DNA of 64,000 nucleotides from Gluconacetobacter johannae. Lineage in GTDB: Bacteria; Pseudomonadota; Alphaproteobacteria; Acetobacterales; Acetobacteraceae. A program made the translations under genes and the position numbers. The notes under the pieces were generated by a model. The model was given only the letters and a program-made list of their open reading frames with translations, made no database searches and had not been told where the DNA came from. This document shows positions 25,438 through 34,654 of the stretch, piece by piece; the first letter of the stretch is position 1; each line of letters starts with the position of its first letter. Where the stretch lies: NCBI RefSeq assembly GCF_014174305.1, contig NZ_JABEQH010000021.1, positions 1 to 64,000 of the forward strand, in the 5' to 3' direction.

Positions 25438-26409
25438 ATGACAGAGCGTCTGGACGCAAGCGCCGCCGGGATCGCCCGGGCGGCCGACCTGCTGCGGGCG
25501 GGCCGGCTGGTCGCCTTCGGGACCGAGACCGTCTACGGGCTGGGCGCGGACGCGACCGACGACGCCGCCGTCGCGCGCATCTTCGCGGCCAAGGAACGCC
25601 CGCGCTTCAACCCGCTCATCAGCCATTTCCCCGACGCCGAGGCCGCGTTCCGCGAAGGCGTGCCCAACGGCCTGGCCCGCCGCCTGGCCGAACGGTTCTG
25701 GCCCGGCCCGCTGACGCTGGTGCTGCCGCGCCAGCCCGGCGGCACCGTCTCGGACCTTGCGGCGGCGGGCCTGCCGTCGGTCGCGGTGCGTGTGCCGCGC
25801 GGCGCCGTCACCACCGAACTGCTGCGCGCCGTCGGCCGCCCGGTCGCGGCGCCATCGGCCAACCTGTCGGGCAAGGTCAGCCCGTCCGACGCCTATCACG
25901 TGCTGCGCGGCCTTGAGGGACGCATCGACGCGGTGCTGGATTCCGGCCCCTGCCCGGTCGGGGTGGAAAGCACGGTCCTGGACCTGACCGGCACGTCGCC
26001 GGTGCTGCTGCGGCCCGGCGGCATCACGGTGGAAGCGCTGGAGGAGGTCTGCGGCCCGATCTCCCACCCCGACGATTACGCCCACACCCTGCCCACCTCG
26101 CCGGGGCAACTGGCGTCGCATTACGCGCCGGGCCTGCCCGTGCGCCTGGACGCGCAGGATGTCACCCCCGACGAGGCCCTGCTGGCCTTCGGGCCGGAAA
26201 TCCCAGGGGCGGGCCTGGTCTGGAACCTCAGCCCCGAAGGACGGCTGGACGAGGCCGCGGCCCGCCTGTTCGCCGGCCTGCGCTTCCTGGACAGCGAAGG
26301 CGCGCGGCGCGGACTGTCGCGCATCGCGGCGATGCCCATCCCCCGCGTGGGCCTGGGCCGGGCCATCCGCGACCGCCTGCGCCGCGCCGCCTCCCCCCGG
26401 CCGATATGA
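25438..26409 (+). CDS. threonylcarbamoyl-AMP synthase (Sua5/YwlC type)
   Basis: Makes L-threonylcarbamoyladenylate for the t6A37 modification of ANN-decoding tRNAs. 323 aa, the long Sua5 form. YrdC domain: VAFGTETVYGLGADATDD, AAKERPRFNPLISH, FWPGPLTLVLPRQ, VAAPSANLSGKVSPSDAYHV and ESTVLDL. A C-terminal Sua5 domain begins at SPGQLASHYAPG. ATG 25438 has GGAGA 8 nt upstream; the frame stays open further upstream without a good start. Confidence 0.95.
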   Translation: MTERLDASAAGIARAADLLRAGRLVAFGTETVYGLGADATDDAAVARIFAAKERPRFNPLISHFPDAEAAFREGVPNGLARRLAERFWPGPLTLVLPRQPGGTVSDLAAAGLPSVAVRVPRGAVTTELLRAVGRPVAAPSANLSGKVSPSDAYHVLRGLEGRIDAVLDSGPCPVGVESTVLDLTGTSPVLLRPGGITVEALEEVCGPISHPDDYAHTLPTSPGQLASHYAPGLPVRLDAQDVTPDEALLAFGPEIPGAGLVWNLSPEGRLDEAAARLFAGLRFLDSEGARRGLSRIAAMPIPRVGLGRAIRDRLRRAASPRPI

Positions 26410-26437
26410 CGCCCCCTGTTCCCCTCCCCGCTGACGC

Positions 26438-26980
26438 ATGGCCATGAGCAACGCCTTCGACCCCAAGGAACTGAAGATCCTGTCGGACATCCTGGCCCTG
26501 GTCCTGGAGGACCAGCCGGGACAGTCCGCCAACGCGCTGGAGGCCATCCGCAACCGCGCGCGCCGCAACGCCGTAACCGGCGGCGCGCTGAAGAACCTGT
26601 TCACGGCGATCGCGCCCAATCCGCCCCCCCGGGCCCAGCCCCGCCCCCGCGCCTCGCGCGCCGGCGCCGGCGCCGGCGCGGCCGAGATGCAGGTCGCCCG
26701 CGCCCGTATCGCGCAGTTGACCGAAAGCCTGAACAAGCTCGACCTCGACCTGCGTAGCGCCCGCGCCCGGACCGAGGAGCTACGCTCGCAGCTCTATCTG
26801 ACGCAGCAGGCCCGCGCGGAAACCCAGGCCGCCCTGTCGGTCATGCAGGCCCGCCCGGCGAAGCGACGACCGGTCATCGTCCTGGCCGTCACCGTCGGCG
26901 CCCTTGCCGGGATCGCCGGAACCAGCCTGTATCATGCCTTCGACACGCCCGCGCCGGGCATCGCGGCCCCCCTGCGCTGA
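26438..26980 (+). CDS. hypothetical coiled-coil protein with C-terminal membrane anchor
   Basis: 180 aa of unknown function. The helical N-terminus (ELKILSDILALVLEDQPG, ALEAIRNRARRNAVTGGALKNLF) is followed by a basic Ala/Gly/Pro linker encoded by a GGCGCC tandem (about 26,660-26,680). A coiled coil (residues about 88-132, ARIAQLTESLNKLDLDLRSA) and one TM helix near residues 145-165 come next. It sits between sua5 and an FAD dehydrogenase on the same strand. A tail-anchored cytoplasmic coiled coil is the most one can say. Confidence 0.62.
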   Translation: MAMSNAFDPKELKILSDILALVLEDQPGQSANALEAIRNRARRNAVTGGALKNLFTAIAPNPPPRAQPRPRASRAGAGAGAAEMQVARARIAQLTESLNKLDLDLRSARARTEELRSQLYLTQQARAETQAALSVMQARPAKRRPVIVLAVTVGALAGIAGTSLYHAFDTPAPGIAAPLR

Positions 26981-27044
26981 TCCCGCGTCCACGGGGCGCC
27001 GCGCACCGGGCCGCCGCCTTGAAACTGCCACGGAACCGACTGCC

Positions 27045-28520
27045 ATGCCTGCCTTCCCCGCACTGAACGCCCCCTCCGCCGCGCTGCTGTCCCGCCTCGC
27101 CGCCCTGCTGGGGCCGGCCGGCCTGCTGACCGAGCGCTCGGACGTCGAGCCGTTCTGCACCGACTGGCGCGCGCTGTATCACGGACACGCGGCGGCGGTG
27201 CTGCGCCCGGCGAACACGGCGGAACTGGCCGAGGCGGTGGCGCTGTGCGCCCGCGAGGGCGTCGCCATGGTGCCGCAGGGCGGCAATACCAGCATGGTGG
27301 GCGGCGCCACGCCCGATGCCTCGGGCCGGGCGATCGTCATCTGCCTGTCGCGCATGAACCGGGTGCGGCGGATCGACCCGGTCGATCAGACGATGGAGGT
27401 CGAGGCCGGGGTGACGCTGAAGGCCGCGCAGGACGCGGCGCGGGACGCCGGGCTGATGCTGCCGCTGTCGATCTCGTCCGAGGGTTCGGCGCAGATCGGC
27501 GGCGTGCTGGCGACGAATGCCGGCGGCAACAACACCGTCCGCTACGGCAACGCGCGCGAACTGGTCCTGGGGCTCGAGGCCGTCCTGCCGGACGGTCAGG
27601 TGTTCCATGGCCTGCGTCGGCTACGCAAGGACAATACCGGCTACGCCCTGCGGCAGCTTTTCGTGGGGTCGGAAGGCACGCTGGGCATCATCAGCACCGC
27701 CATCCTGCAATTGCAGCCGCAGCCCCGCGCCGTCGAGGCCGCGTTGTGCGCGGTGGCCGACGCGGCGGCGGCGCTGGCCCTGTTCGCGGCCTTCCGCGCG
27801 CAGGACCCGGCCCTGATCCAGGCGTTCGAATACATGTCGGGCGCGGGCATGGAGCTGGTCACCACCCTGGTGCCGGGCGCCAGCCTGCCCCTGTCCGAAC
27901 CCGCCCCGGCCTACGTGCTGGTCGAACTCGCCACCCCCCGGCCGAACGCCGACCTGCGCGCGGCGCTGGAGGAGGTCCTGGGGGCCGCGCTGGAAGACGG
28001 CACGGTCAGCGACGCCGTCATCGCCGAAAGCGAGGGCCAGCGCCTGGCGCTGTGGAAACTGCGCGAGGAACATGCCGAGGCGCAGCGCCGCGCCGGGGCC
28101 AGCGTGAAGAACGACGTGTCGGTCCCCGTCTCGCACGTGCCGGAACTGATCGCACGGGCCTCGGCCGCCTGCGCGGCCCTGGTGCCGGGCATCCGCCCCG
28201 CGCCGTTCGGCCACATCGGCGACGGCAACATCCATTTCAACCTCGTGCAGCCCGAAGGCATGGACCCGGCCGCCTTCCTGGCGATGGACCACCGAATCAT
28301 GGACACGGTGGCCGACATCGTCCGCGACCTCGACGGCTCGTTCTCCGCCGAACACGGGGTGGGCCGGCTGAAGCCCTACATGATGCCGGACTGGCGCGGC
28401 GGCGCCGAACTGGCGACCATGCGGCGGATCAAGGCGGCCATCGACCCGCGCGGCGTGATGAATCCGGGCGCCATCTTCCCGCCCGACGATCTGCCGGACA
28501 GCCCGGCCCACCCATCTTGA
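27045..28520 (+). CDS. FAD-binding dehydrogenase (GlcD/D-2-hydroxyglutarate dehydrogenase-like)
   Basis: 491 aa. FAD-binding PCMH domain: VPQGGNTSMVGGATPD, LSRMNRVRRIDPVDQTMEVEAGVTL, SEGSAQIGGVLATNAGGNN, LRKDNTGY and FVGSEGTLGII. The FAD-oxidase C-terminal domain includes HIGDGNIHFNLVQP and the terminal FSAEHGVGRLK plus DPRGVMNPGAIFP. Oxidises a D-2-hydroxyacid (D-2-hydroxyglutarate, D-lactate or similar), passing electrons onward. The exact substrate cannot be read. Start taken at ATG 27045, which immediately precedes the conserved region. Confidence 0.9.
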   Translation: MPAFPALNAPSAALLSRLAALLGPAGLLTERSDVEPFCTDWRALYHGHAAAVLRPANTAELAEAVALCAREGVAMVPQGGNTSMVGGATPDASGRAIVICLSRMNRVRRIDPVDQTMEVEAGVTLKAAQDAARDAGLMLPLSISSEGSAQIGGVLATNAGGNNTVRYGNARELVLGLEAVLPDGQVFHGLRRLRKDNTGYALRQLFVGSEGTLGIISTAILQLQPQPRAVEAALCAVADAAAALALFAAFRAQDPALIQAFEYMSGAGMELVTTLVPGASLPLSEPAPAYVLVELATPRPNADLRAALEEVLGAALEDGTVSDAVIAESEGQRLALWKLREEHAEAQRRAGASVKNDVSVPVSHVPELIARASAACAALVPGIRPAPFGHIGDGNIHFNLVQPEGMDPAAFLAMDHRIMDTVADIVRDLDGSFSAEHGVGRLKPYMMPDWRGGAELATMRRIKAAIDPRGVMNPGAIFPPDDLPDSPAHPS

Positions 28521-28574
28521 GCAGGCCGGAGGGAAGACGATCCGCCTCCATAACAGTCGCATAGCACCTATGCC

Positions 28575-28592
28575 GCGGGGCTTTCACCCCGC
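28575..28592 (+). other. short GC hairpin upstream of lptF
   Basis: GCGGGG-CTTTCA-CCCCGC, a perfect 6-bp stem with a 6-nt loop, lies 24 nt before the lptF ATG and 55 nt after the dehydrogenase stop. No U-run follows, so a strong intrinsic terminator is unlikely; it may limit readthrough or structure the lptF leader. Confidence 0.35.
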
Positions 28593-28615
28593 CCCGTGGA
28601 AAGCTACACAGGCAT

Positions 28616-29797
28616 ATGTCGTTCGCCCGGTCCGTCACCAGCCTGTCGCCGAGATCGCGCCTGCCGATGCTGGACCGCTATGTCCTGCGGCAATTGCTCC
28701 TGGCCCTGGTGGCGACCACGGGCGGCCTGTCGGCGCTGATCTGGCTGACGCAATCGCTTCGCTTCGTCTCGCTGGTGGTCGAGCGGGGCCTGTCGCTGCG
28801 GGTCTTCATCGGGCTGACCGGCCTGCTGGTCCCGTCCTTCGTCGCCGTCATCCTGCCGATCACCACCTTCGTGGTGGTGCAGTTCGTCTACCAGCGCCTG
28901 GCCGGCGACCGCGAACTGACGGTCATGCGGGCGGCCGGCCTGTCGCCCTTCTTCATCGCCCGGCCGGGGCTGGCCTGTACCGGCCTGTCGGTCGCGGCGT
29001 GCTTCCTGCTGAACCTGTGGATCGTCCCGATGTCGTACCACGCCTTCCGGCAGTACGAATTCCAGATCCGCAACCGCATGGCCGCCTTCATGCTGCAGGA
29101 AGGCGTCTTCACCCCGGTGTCCGACACCATGACGGTCTATATCCGCTCGCGCGACCGGGACGGCACCCTGCACGGCATCATGGTCGAGGATGACCGCCAG
29201 CCCGCCAGCCAGGCCACGATCCTGGCCGAACACGGCACGATGCTGGTGATCGACAACCAGCCGCGCGTCGTCCTGTTCAACGGCTCGCGCGAGGAAATCG
29301 ACCGCAAGACCGGCCGGCTGAACGTCCTGACGTTCCAGCGCAACACCATCGACCTGACCTCGTCGCGCGGCGACCAGGCCCGCTTTCGCGACGCCACCGA
29401 ACTGTCCCTGCACGAATTGCTGCACCCCAACCCGCAGGAGGTCCCGGAACGCGATCGCGGAAAGTTCGCCGTCGAGGCCTGGCGGCGGCTGACCTCGCCG
29501 TTCACCGCCTTCTCGTTCGCGATGATCGGCCTTCTCAGCGTGCTGCGCGGCGCATTCTCGCGCCATGGCAGCATCCTTCGCCCGGCGGTGGCGATCATGA
29601 GCGTCGTGGGCCTGCTGGCCCTCAGCCTGCTGGTGCAGAACCTCGCGAGCCGGACCCCCGGCCTGATCCCGCTGATGTGGGTCGAGGCCATCCTGCCCGG
29701 CGTCGTCTGCGCCGCGGTCCTGTTCCTGCCCGAATGGCGCTGTGCCCGGCAGCGGCATGCCGGCCTGCCCGGCGCGATGGGGCCGTCGCGCCCATGA
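28616..29797 (+). CDS. lptF: LPS export ABC transporter permease LptF
   Basis: Inner-membrane permease of the LptB2FG complex that extracts LPS. 393 aa from ATG 28616; ATG 28667 (MLDRYVLRQ) is an alternative and matches the usual LptF start. TM helices lie at the N-terminus (LLLALVATTGGLSALIWL; VAVILPITTFVVVQFVY) and C-terminus (SILRPAVAIMSVVGLLALSLLVQNL). The central periplasmic jellyroll domain spans about residues 140-290. Overlaps lptG by ATGA. Confidence 0.94.
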   Translation: MSFARSVTSLSPRSRLPMLDRYVLRQLLLALVATTGGLSALIWLTQSLRFVSLVVERGLSLRVFIGLTGLLVPSFVAVILPITTFVVVQFVYQRLAGDRELTVMRAAGLSPFFIARPGLACTGLSVAACFLLNLWIVPMSYHAFRQYEFQIRNRMAAFMLQEGVFTPVSDTMTVYIRSRDRDGTLHGIMVEDDRQPASQATILAEHGTMLVIDNQPRVVLFNGSREEIDRKTGRLNVLTFQRNTIDLTSSRGDQARFRDATELSLHELLHPNPQEVPERDRGKFAVEAWRRLTSPFTAFSFAMIGLLSVLRGAFSRHGSILRPAVAIMSVVGLLALSLLVQNLASRTPGLIPLMWVEAILPGVVCAAVLFLPEWRCARQRHAGLPGAMGPSRP

Positions 29798-30906
29798 CCG
29801 TCTCGGTCACGCTGTCGTTCTACATCGCCCGCCAGTTCATGCTGGCGGTCATGGCGATGATCCTGTCGCTGACCGGGCTGGTGTCGCTGTTCGACTTCAT
29901 CGACCTGCTGCGGCGGGCCGCGACCCGCCCCAACGTGCCGGCCTCGCTGGTCAGCGAAATCGCGGTCCTGCACGTCCCTTATTTCATGATCGAGATCCTG
30001 CCGTTCGGGGTCCTCCTGGGGGGCATCGTCTGCTTCTGGCGGCTGACCCGCTCGTCCGAACTGATCGTGGCGCGCGCCGCCGGCATTTCCGCCTGGCAGT
30101 TCCTGACCGGCCCCCTGTCCTGCGCCCTGCTGATCGGCGCCCTGGCCACCGGGGCGCTGTCGCCGCTGTCGTCGATGATGTTCCGCCGCGCCGAAACGCT
30201 GGACCATGTCTACCTGCGTAACGGCGGCGGGCCGCTCGACCTCGCCGCCGGGGCGCTGTGGATCCGTCAGGCCGACAGCGCCCTCACCCCGCACGGGGTG
30301 GCCATCCTGCATGCCCGCTCGGTGCATCTGCAAGGCAAGGTCCTGCAGATCGGCGGCATCAGCCTGTTCCGGCTGGACGAGACCGATCATCTGATCGTCC
30401 GCATCGAGGCCCCGCGCGGCCATCTGGCCAAGGGCAGATGGGTCTTCGAGGACGCGCGCAGCGTCCATCCCGACCGCCTGCCGGTCGCGGTGGGCGATTT
30501 CGACCTGCCGACCGACCTGACGGTGCCGCGCGTGCAGGACAGCTTCGCCTCGCCCGATACGCTGTCGGTCTGGGCGCTGCCGGGTTTCATCGCGCTGCTG
30601 GAGCGTTCGGGATTTTCATCCATCCGCCACCGGCTGCATTTCCAGACCCTGCTGACCCTGCCGATCCTGTCGGGCACCATGGCGCTGGTGGCGGCGGGAT
30701 TCTCGATGCGCCCGACGCGGCGCGGCGGCGTCGCACGCATGATCGGCAGCGGAATCGCCGCCGGTTTCGCCCTGTTCACCATTTCCAAGGTCGCCGCCCA
30801 GTTCGGCGATTCCGGCGCCATGCCACCCGTCCTGGCGGCCTGGGCCCCGACGGGGGCGGGACTCTGCCTTGCAGTTTCTCTGCTGCTTCATCTAGAAGAC
30901 GGATGA
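29794..30906 (+). CDS. lptG: LPS export ABC transporter permease LptG
   Basis: Partner permease of LptF. 370 aa from the ATG overlapping the lptF stop. TM segments are FMLAVMAMILSLTGLVSLFDF, VPYFMIEILPFGVLLGGIVCF and SCALLIGALATGALSPL, then the periplasmic beta domain and three C-terminal TMs ending near the stop. LTRSSELIVARAAGISAWQ is the conserved coupling-helix region. It overlaps lptD (ATGATG), so lptF-lptG-lptD-surA form one operon. Confidence 0.94.
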   Translation: MTVSVTLSFYIARQFMLAVMAMILSLTGLVSLFDFIDLLRRAATRPNVPASLVSEIAVLHVPYFMIEILPFGVLLGGIVCFWRLTRSSELIVARAAGISAWQFLTGPLSCALLIGALATGALSPLSSMMFRRAETLDHVYLRNGGGPLDLAAGALWIRQADSALTPHGVAILHARSVHLQGKVLQIGGISLFRLDETDHLIVRIEAPRGHLAKGRWVFEDARSVHPDRLPVAVGDFDLPTDLTVPRVQDSFASPDTLSVWALPGFIALLERSGFSSIRHRLHFQTLLTLPILSGTMALVAAGFSMRPTRRGGVARMIGSGIAAGFALFTISKVAAQFGDSGAMPPVLAAWAPTGAGLCLAVSLLLHLEDG

Positions 30907-33260
30907 TGCCGAATCCACAACCCTGCCGCCTGCTTCGCCCTGTCCGCGGCCTTGTCCGGGGCCGGCACCCACCGGCGCGCGGCACGCTGCTGGCCGCCAC
31001 GATGCTGGCCGGCACGCTGGTCGGCGCGGCCGTGCAGACCCACCGCGCCCGCGCGCAGGTCCGGCCCCTCCATGTCGATCTGGGCGGCCCGATGTCCGAC
31101 AAGGACCCGGTGACCTTCCAGTCCGACAGCGTCAACTACGACAATCCCAACGGCATCGTGACCTGGTCGGGCAACGTCCAGATCTGGCAGAACGACCACG
31201 TCCTGCGCGCCGACACCGTGACCTACGACCGCAATACCGGCGTCGCCGCCGCGTCGGGCCATGTCGCGATCGTCGAATCCGACGGCACGGTGCTGTTCAC
31301 CGACTATGCCGAACTGAGCCACGGCATGCGCGACGGCATCAGCACGCGCCTGCATATCCTGATGACCGACAACGCGAAGCTGGCGGCCAACGGCATGCGC
31401 CGGGTGGGCGGGCGGGTGAACGACCTGGCCCGCGCGGTCTATACGGCGTGCGAGATCTGCGCGAAACATCCGCAACGCCCGCCCTTCTGGCAGTTGCGCG
31501 CCTATGACGCGACCCACGACACCGAACACAAGCGCATAGATTTCCGCGACGCCTATGTGGACATGCTGGGCATCCCCATCATGTATCTGCCTGCGTTCTC
31601 GATGTCCGATCCGACCGTCAAGCGGCAGAGCGGGTTCCTCACCCCCGGAATCACGCCGCACGACCGCTATCTGGGCGCCTACTTCACCATTCCCTACTAC
31701 TGGGTGATCGACCGGCAGTCCGACCTGACGGTCCAGGGCCTGGTGTCGACCCGCACCGGGCCGCAGATCAGCACCCAGTACCGCAACATCATGAATTTCG
31801 GCACCCTGAACATCGTGGGCGGCGTCGCCTACGACACCCACCGCCAGGGATCCTACGTCAACACATTCGGCAACACGGCCGAATCGACCAACGACCACGG
31901 CATCCAGGGCTATGTCTTCGCGCAGGGCCAGGCCTCGATCTCGCGGAACTGGCGCGTGGGCGCCAACATCAACCTGGCCAGTTCGGCGAACTACATGCGG
32001 GACTACCGCATTTCCGGCTACGGCCAGGAAACGCTGTCGTCCAACGTCTATCTCGAAGGGTTCGGCACCGGCGCCTATTCGCGGATCGACGCACAGGCCT
32101 ACCAGGGCCTGAACCAGGGCGTCATCCGCAACAGCGACCTGCCCTGGGTGCTGCCCCGCTATACCTACAGCTATTTCGGGCAGCCCGACGCGCTGGGCGG
32201 GCGCTTCGGCCTCGACACCACCGATTTCTACGTCTACCGCGCCAACGGCGTATCGGACCAGCGCGGACAGCTCGCGCTGAACTGGGACCGCCCCTTCCAC
32301 AACCGGCTGGGGCAGCTCTGGATGCTGACCCTGCATCTCGACTCTGCAATCCACCGGGCAACGGCCCTGAACGAACAGCCGCTCTATGCCCCCACCATGC
32401 GCCAGCAGGTCACCGGGCAGGTCCTGCCGACCGTCGCGCTGAAGATGAACTGGCCCTTCCTGCGTACCTTCAACCGGGGCGCCGGCACGCAGATCCTCGA
32501 GCCGATCGCCCAGATCATCGCGGCGCCCAACACCGGAAACGGGCGGAGCAGCTACCTGCCGAACGAAGACAGCCTCAGCTATGAATTCACCGATTCCACG
32601 CTGTTCTCGCTGAACCGCTATCCGGGAACGGACCGGCTGGACGGCGGCTTGCGCGGCAATTTCGGCGTCCATGGCAACTGGACCTGGAACGGGCATGAAA
32701 TCGACACCCTGGTCGGCGAAAGCATCCAGGAACATATCGAGCACGACCGCATTCCCTATTCGGGACTGAACCACCATCTGTCGGACGTCGTCGCCCGCGC
32801 GCGCATCGCGCCCAGCCGCTTCATCGACGTCACGGGCCGCATGCGCGTCGATCCCTACGCCGGGCGGATCGACTTCGGCGACGGGCTCATCAGCACCGGG
32901 GTCCAGCATTTCCGCGTCACCGGCGGCTATGTCTACGAACCCGTGACGCCCTATTATTACTACGCCACCAACATCCAGACCGGCGCGCCGCCGGCGGCCT
33001 ACGACGCGCAGATGAACGAACTGACGCTCGGCGCCTCGACCAACTGGCAGAATTACCACCTGTCGGGCTTCGTCCGTCGCAGCCTGGCGCGGCAGCAATT
33101 CGTCGCGATGGGCGGTGACGCGGGCTACCAGAATGACTGCTTCGCCTTCGATATCATGTATATCAAGCAGTACACGTCGATCGGCGGCCAGCAGCGCAAT
33201 TCGACCATCATGTTCACGCTGACCTTCAAGACCATCGGGTCCTTTGGTATCCATGGCTGA
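30903..33260 (+). CDS. lptD: LPS-assembly protein LptD (outer-membrane barrel)
   Basis: Outer-membrane translocon for LPS. 785 aa. Signal peptide over residues about 1-55 (LLAATMLAGTLVGAAV before a RARAQV cleavage region). OstA/LptA-like jellyroll around residues 70-170 (VTFQSDSVNYDNPNGIVTW; YDRNTGVAAASGHVAIVE). A C-terminal beta-barrel follows, ending in alternating aromatic strands (TIMFTLTFKTIGSFGIHG). YTACEICAKHPQRPPFWQL is the typical alphaproteobacterial LptD hinge with its Cys pair. Overlaps surA by 8 bp. Confidence 0.94.
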   Translation: MMPNPQPCRLLRPVRGLVRGRHPPARGTLLAATMLAGTLVGAAVQTHRARAQVRPLHVDLGGPMSDKDPVTFQSDSVNYDNPNGIVTWSGNVQIWQNDHVLRADTVTYDRNTGVAAASGHVAIVESDGTVLFTDYAELSHGMRDGISTRLHILMTDNAKLAANGMRRVGGRVNDLARAVYTACEICAKHPQRPPFWQLRAYDATHDTEHKRIDFRDAYVDMLGIPIMYLPAFSMSDPTVKRQSGFLTPGITPHDRYLGAYFTIPYYWVIDRQSDLTVQGLVSTRTGPQISTQYRNIMNFGTLNIVGGVAYDTHRQGSYVNTFGNTAESTNDHGIQGYVFAQGQASISRNWRVGANINLASSANYMRDYRISGYGQETLSSNVYLEGFGTGAYSRIDAQAYQGLNQGVIRNSDLPWVLPRYTYSYFGQPDALGGRFGLDTTDFYVYRANGVSDQRGQLALNWDRPFHNRLGQLWMLTLHLDSAIHRATALNEQPLYAPTMRQQVTGQVLPTVALKMNWPFLRTFNRGAGTQILEPIAQIIAAPNTGNGRSSYLPNEDSLSYEFTDSTLFSLNRYPGTDRLDGGLRGNFGVHGNWTWNGHEIDTLVGESIQEHIEHDRIPYSGLNHHLSDVVARARIAPSRFIDVTGRMRVDPYAGRIDFGDGLISTGVQHFRVTGGYVYEPVTPYYYYATNIQTGAPPAAYDAQMNELTLGASTNWQNYHLSGFVRRSLARQQFVAMGGDAGYQNDCFAFDIMYIKQYTSIGGQQRNSTIMFTLTFKTIGSFGIHG

Positions 33261-34644
33261 CCACATGCATAAGAGACCGAACCGCATGCGAGCCCGCTTT
33301 TCCAAGACCGCGTTCCCCCCGCACGTCAGCAGGCGCGGCCATCGTGCCCTGTCGTTCGCCCTGACGGCCGGACTTGCGGCCTGCGTCGGCGGCGCGGCGC
33401 TGGCCGCCCCGCCGGCGCCGGTTGCGGACGATGCGCCGGTCCATCAGGATTCGATCGTCGCAGTCATCAACGGCACGGTGCTGACCCGCCGCGACGTCGA
33501 CAATCGCGGCCGCCTGTTCGCCCTGTCATCCGGCCTGAATGTCAGCGACGAGGTCATGGCCCGCCTGCGCCCGCAGATCGTCCGGCAGCTGATCGACGAG
33601 CGCCTGCGCCAGCAGGAAATGCTCTCGCGGCACATCAACGTCCCGCCCGAGCAGATCGCAGCCTCGATCGCCGATATCGAGCACCGCAACGGCATGCCCC
33701 AGAACGCGTTGCGCGACCGGCTGGCGCAGGACGGCATCTCGCTGACCACGCTGATCGACCAGATCCGCGTGCAACTGGGCTGGACGCAGGTCCTGCGCGA
33801 GGAAATGGGGTCGCGCGGGCGCACCACCGCCGCCGAAATCGCCCAGCGCGAAGAAGCGCTGCGGCACGAGGACGGCAAGCCGCAGTACATGATTAGCGAA
33901 ATCTTCGTCCCGGTCGACGATCCCCGCCATACCGAAAACGAGCTGAAATTCACCGAGACGGTCATCCAGGAACTGCGTAACGGCGCGCCCTTCCCCATCG
34001 TCGCCGCCCAGTTCTCGCAAAACCAGTCGGCGCTGGACGGCGGCATGATGGGCTGGGTGCAGGAAGACAGCCTCGATCCGCAGGTCGTGGCGGTGGTCCG
34101 GCAGATGCCGATCGGCGCCATCTCCAACCCCATCCGGGTGGCGGGCGGTTTCGTCATCGCAACCCTGGAGGGCCGCCGCACCGTCGGCCATCAGATGGGC
34201 ACGGTGCTGTCGCTGCGTCAGGCCTTCCTGCCGTTCACGACGCAGTTGAACCCCCAGAACCCGACCGAGCAGCAGCGGGCGACCCTGCAGCAGGCGACGC
34301 AGCTCTCGAGCAGCGCGCATTCGTGCGACGACCTGGAGGCCGCCAATCGCAAATACGGCGAAAAGCGCCCGTCCAACCCCGGCGAGCTGGTGCTGGAGCG
34401 GATCAATCCGCAGATGCAGCAGGTCCTGGCCGGCCTGTCCGCCGGCAAGGCCAGCCGCCCCCTGGTCTCGACGGAAGGAATCGAGGTCCTGATGGTCTGC
34501 GGCCGCCAGCAGAAGAATTTCGCCCAGCAGACCCCCAGCGAGATCGCGGACCAGTTGCTGAACGAACGCGTCGAACAGACGTCGCGGCAGTTGAACCGCG
34601 ACCTGCATCGCCGCGCCGTCATCGAAATGCGCTCGAAGGCATGA
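33253..34644 (+). CDS. surA: periplasmic peptidyl-prolyl isomerase/chaperone SurA
   Basis: Chaperone for outer-membrane proteins, including LptD. 463 aa from ATG 33253, overlapping lptD; ATGs at 33268 and 33286 are alternatives. Signal peptide LSFALTAGLAACVGGAALA. SurA N-terminal domain begins at DSIVAVINGTVLTRRDVDNR. One parvulin (PPIC) domain runs from YMISEIFVPVDD to GGFVIATLEGRR (about residues 215-315), with FSQNQSALDGGMMGWV typical. A C-terminal helical region follows. Co-transcribed with lptFGD, as expected from function. Confidence 0.93.
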   Translation: MADHMHKRPNRMRARFSKTAFPPHVSRRGHRALSFALTAGLAACVGGAALAAPPAPVADDAPVHQDSIVAVINGTVLTRRDVDNRGRLFALSSGLNVSDEVMARLRPQIVRQLIDERLRQQEMLSRHINVPPEQIAASIADIEHRNGMPQNALRDRLAQDGISLTTLIDQIRVQLGWTQVLREEMGSRGRTTAAEIAQREEALRHEDGKPQYMISEIFVPVDDPRHTENELKFTETVIQELRNGAPFPIVAAQFSQNQSALDGGMMGWVQEDSLDPQVVAVVRQMPIGAISNPIRVAGGFVIATLEGRRTVGHQMGTVLSLRQAFLPFTTQLNPQNPTEQQRATLQQATQLSSSAHSCDDLEAANRKYGEKRPSNPGELVLERINPQMQQVLAGLSAGKASRPLVSTEGIEVLMVCGRQQKNFAQQTPSEIADQLLNERVEQTSRQLNRDLHRRAVIEMRSKA

Positions 34645-34654
34645 GGACGGGCTC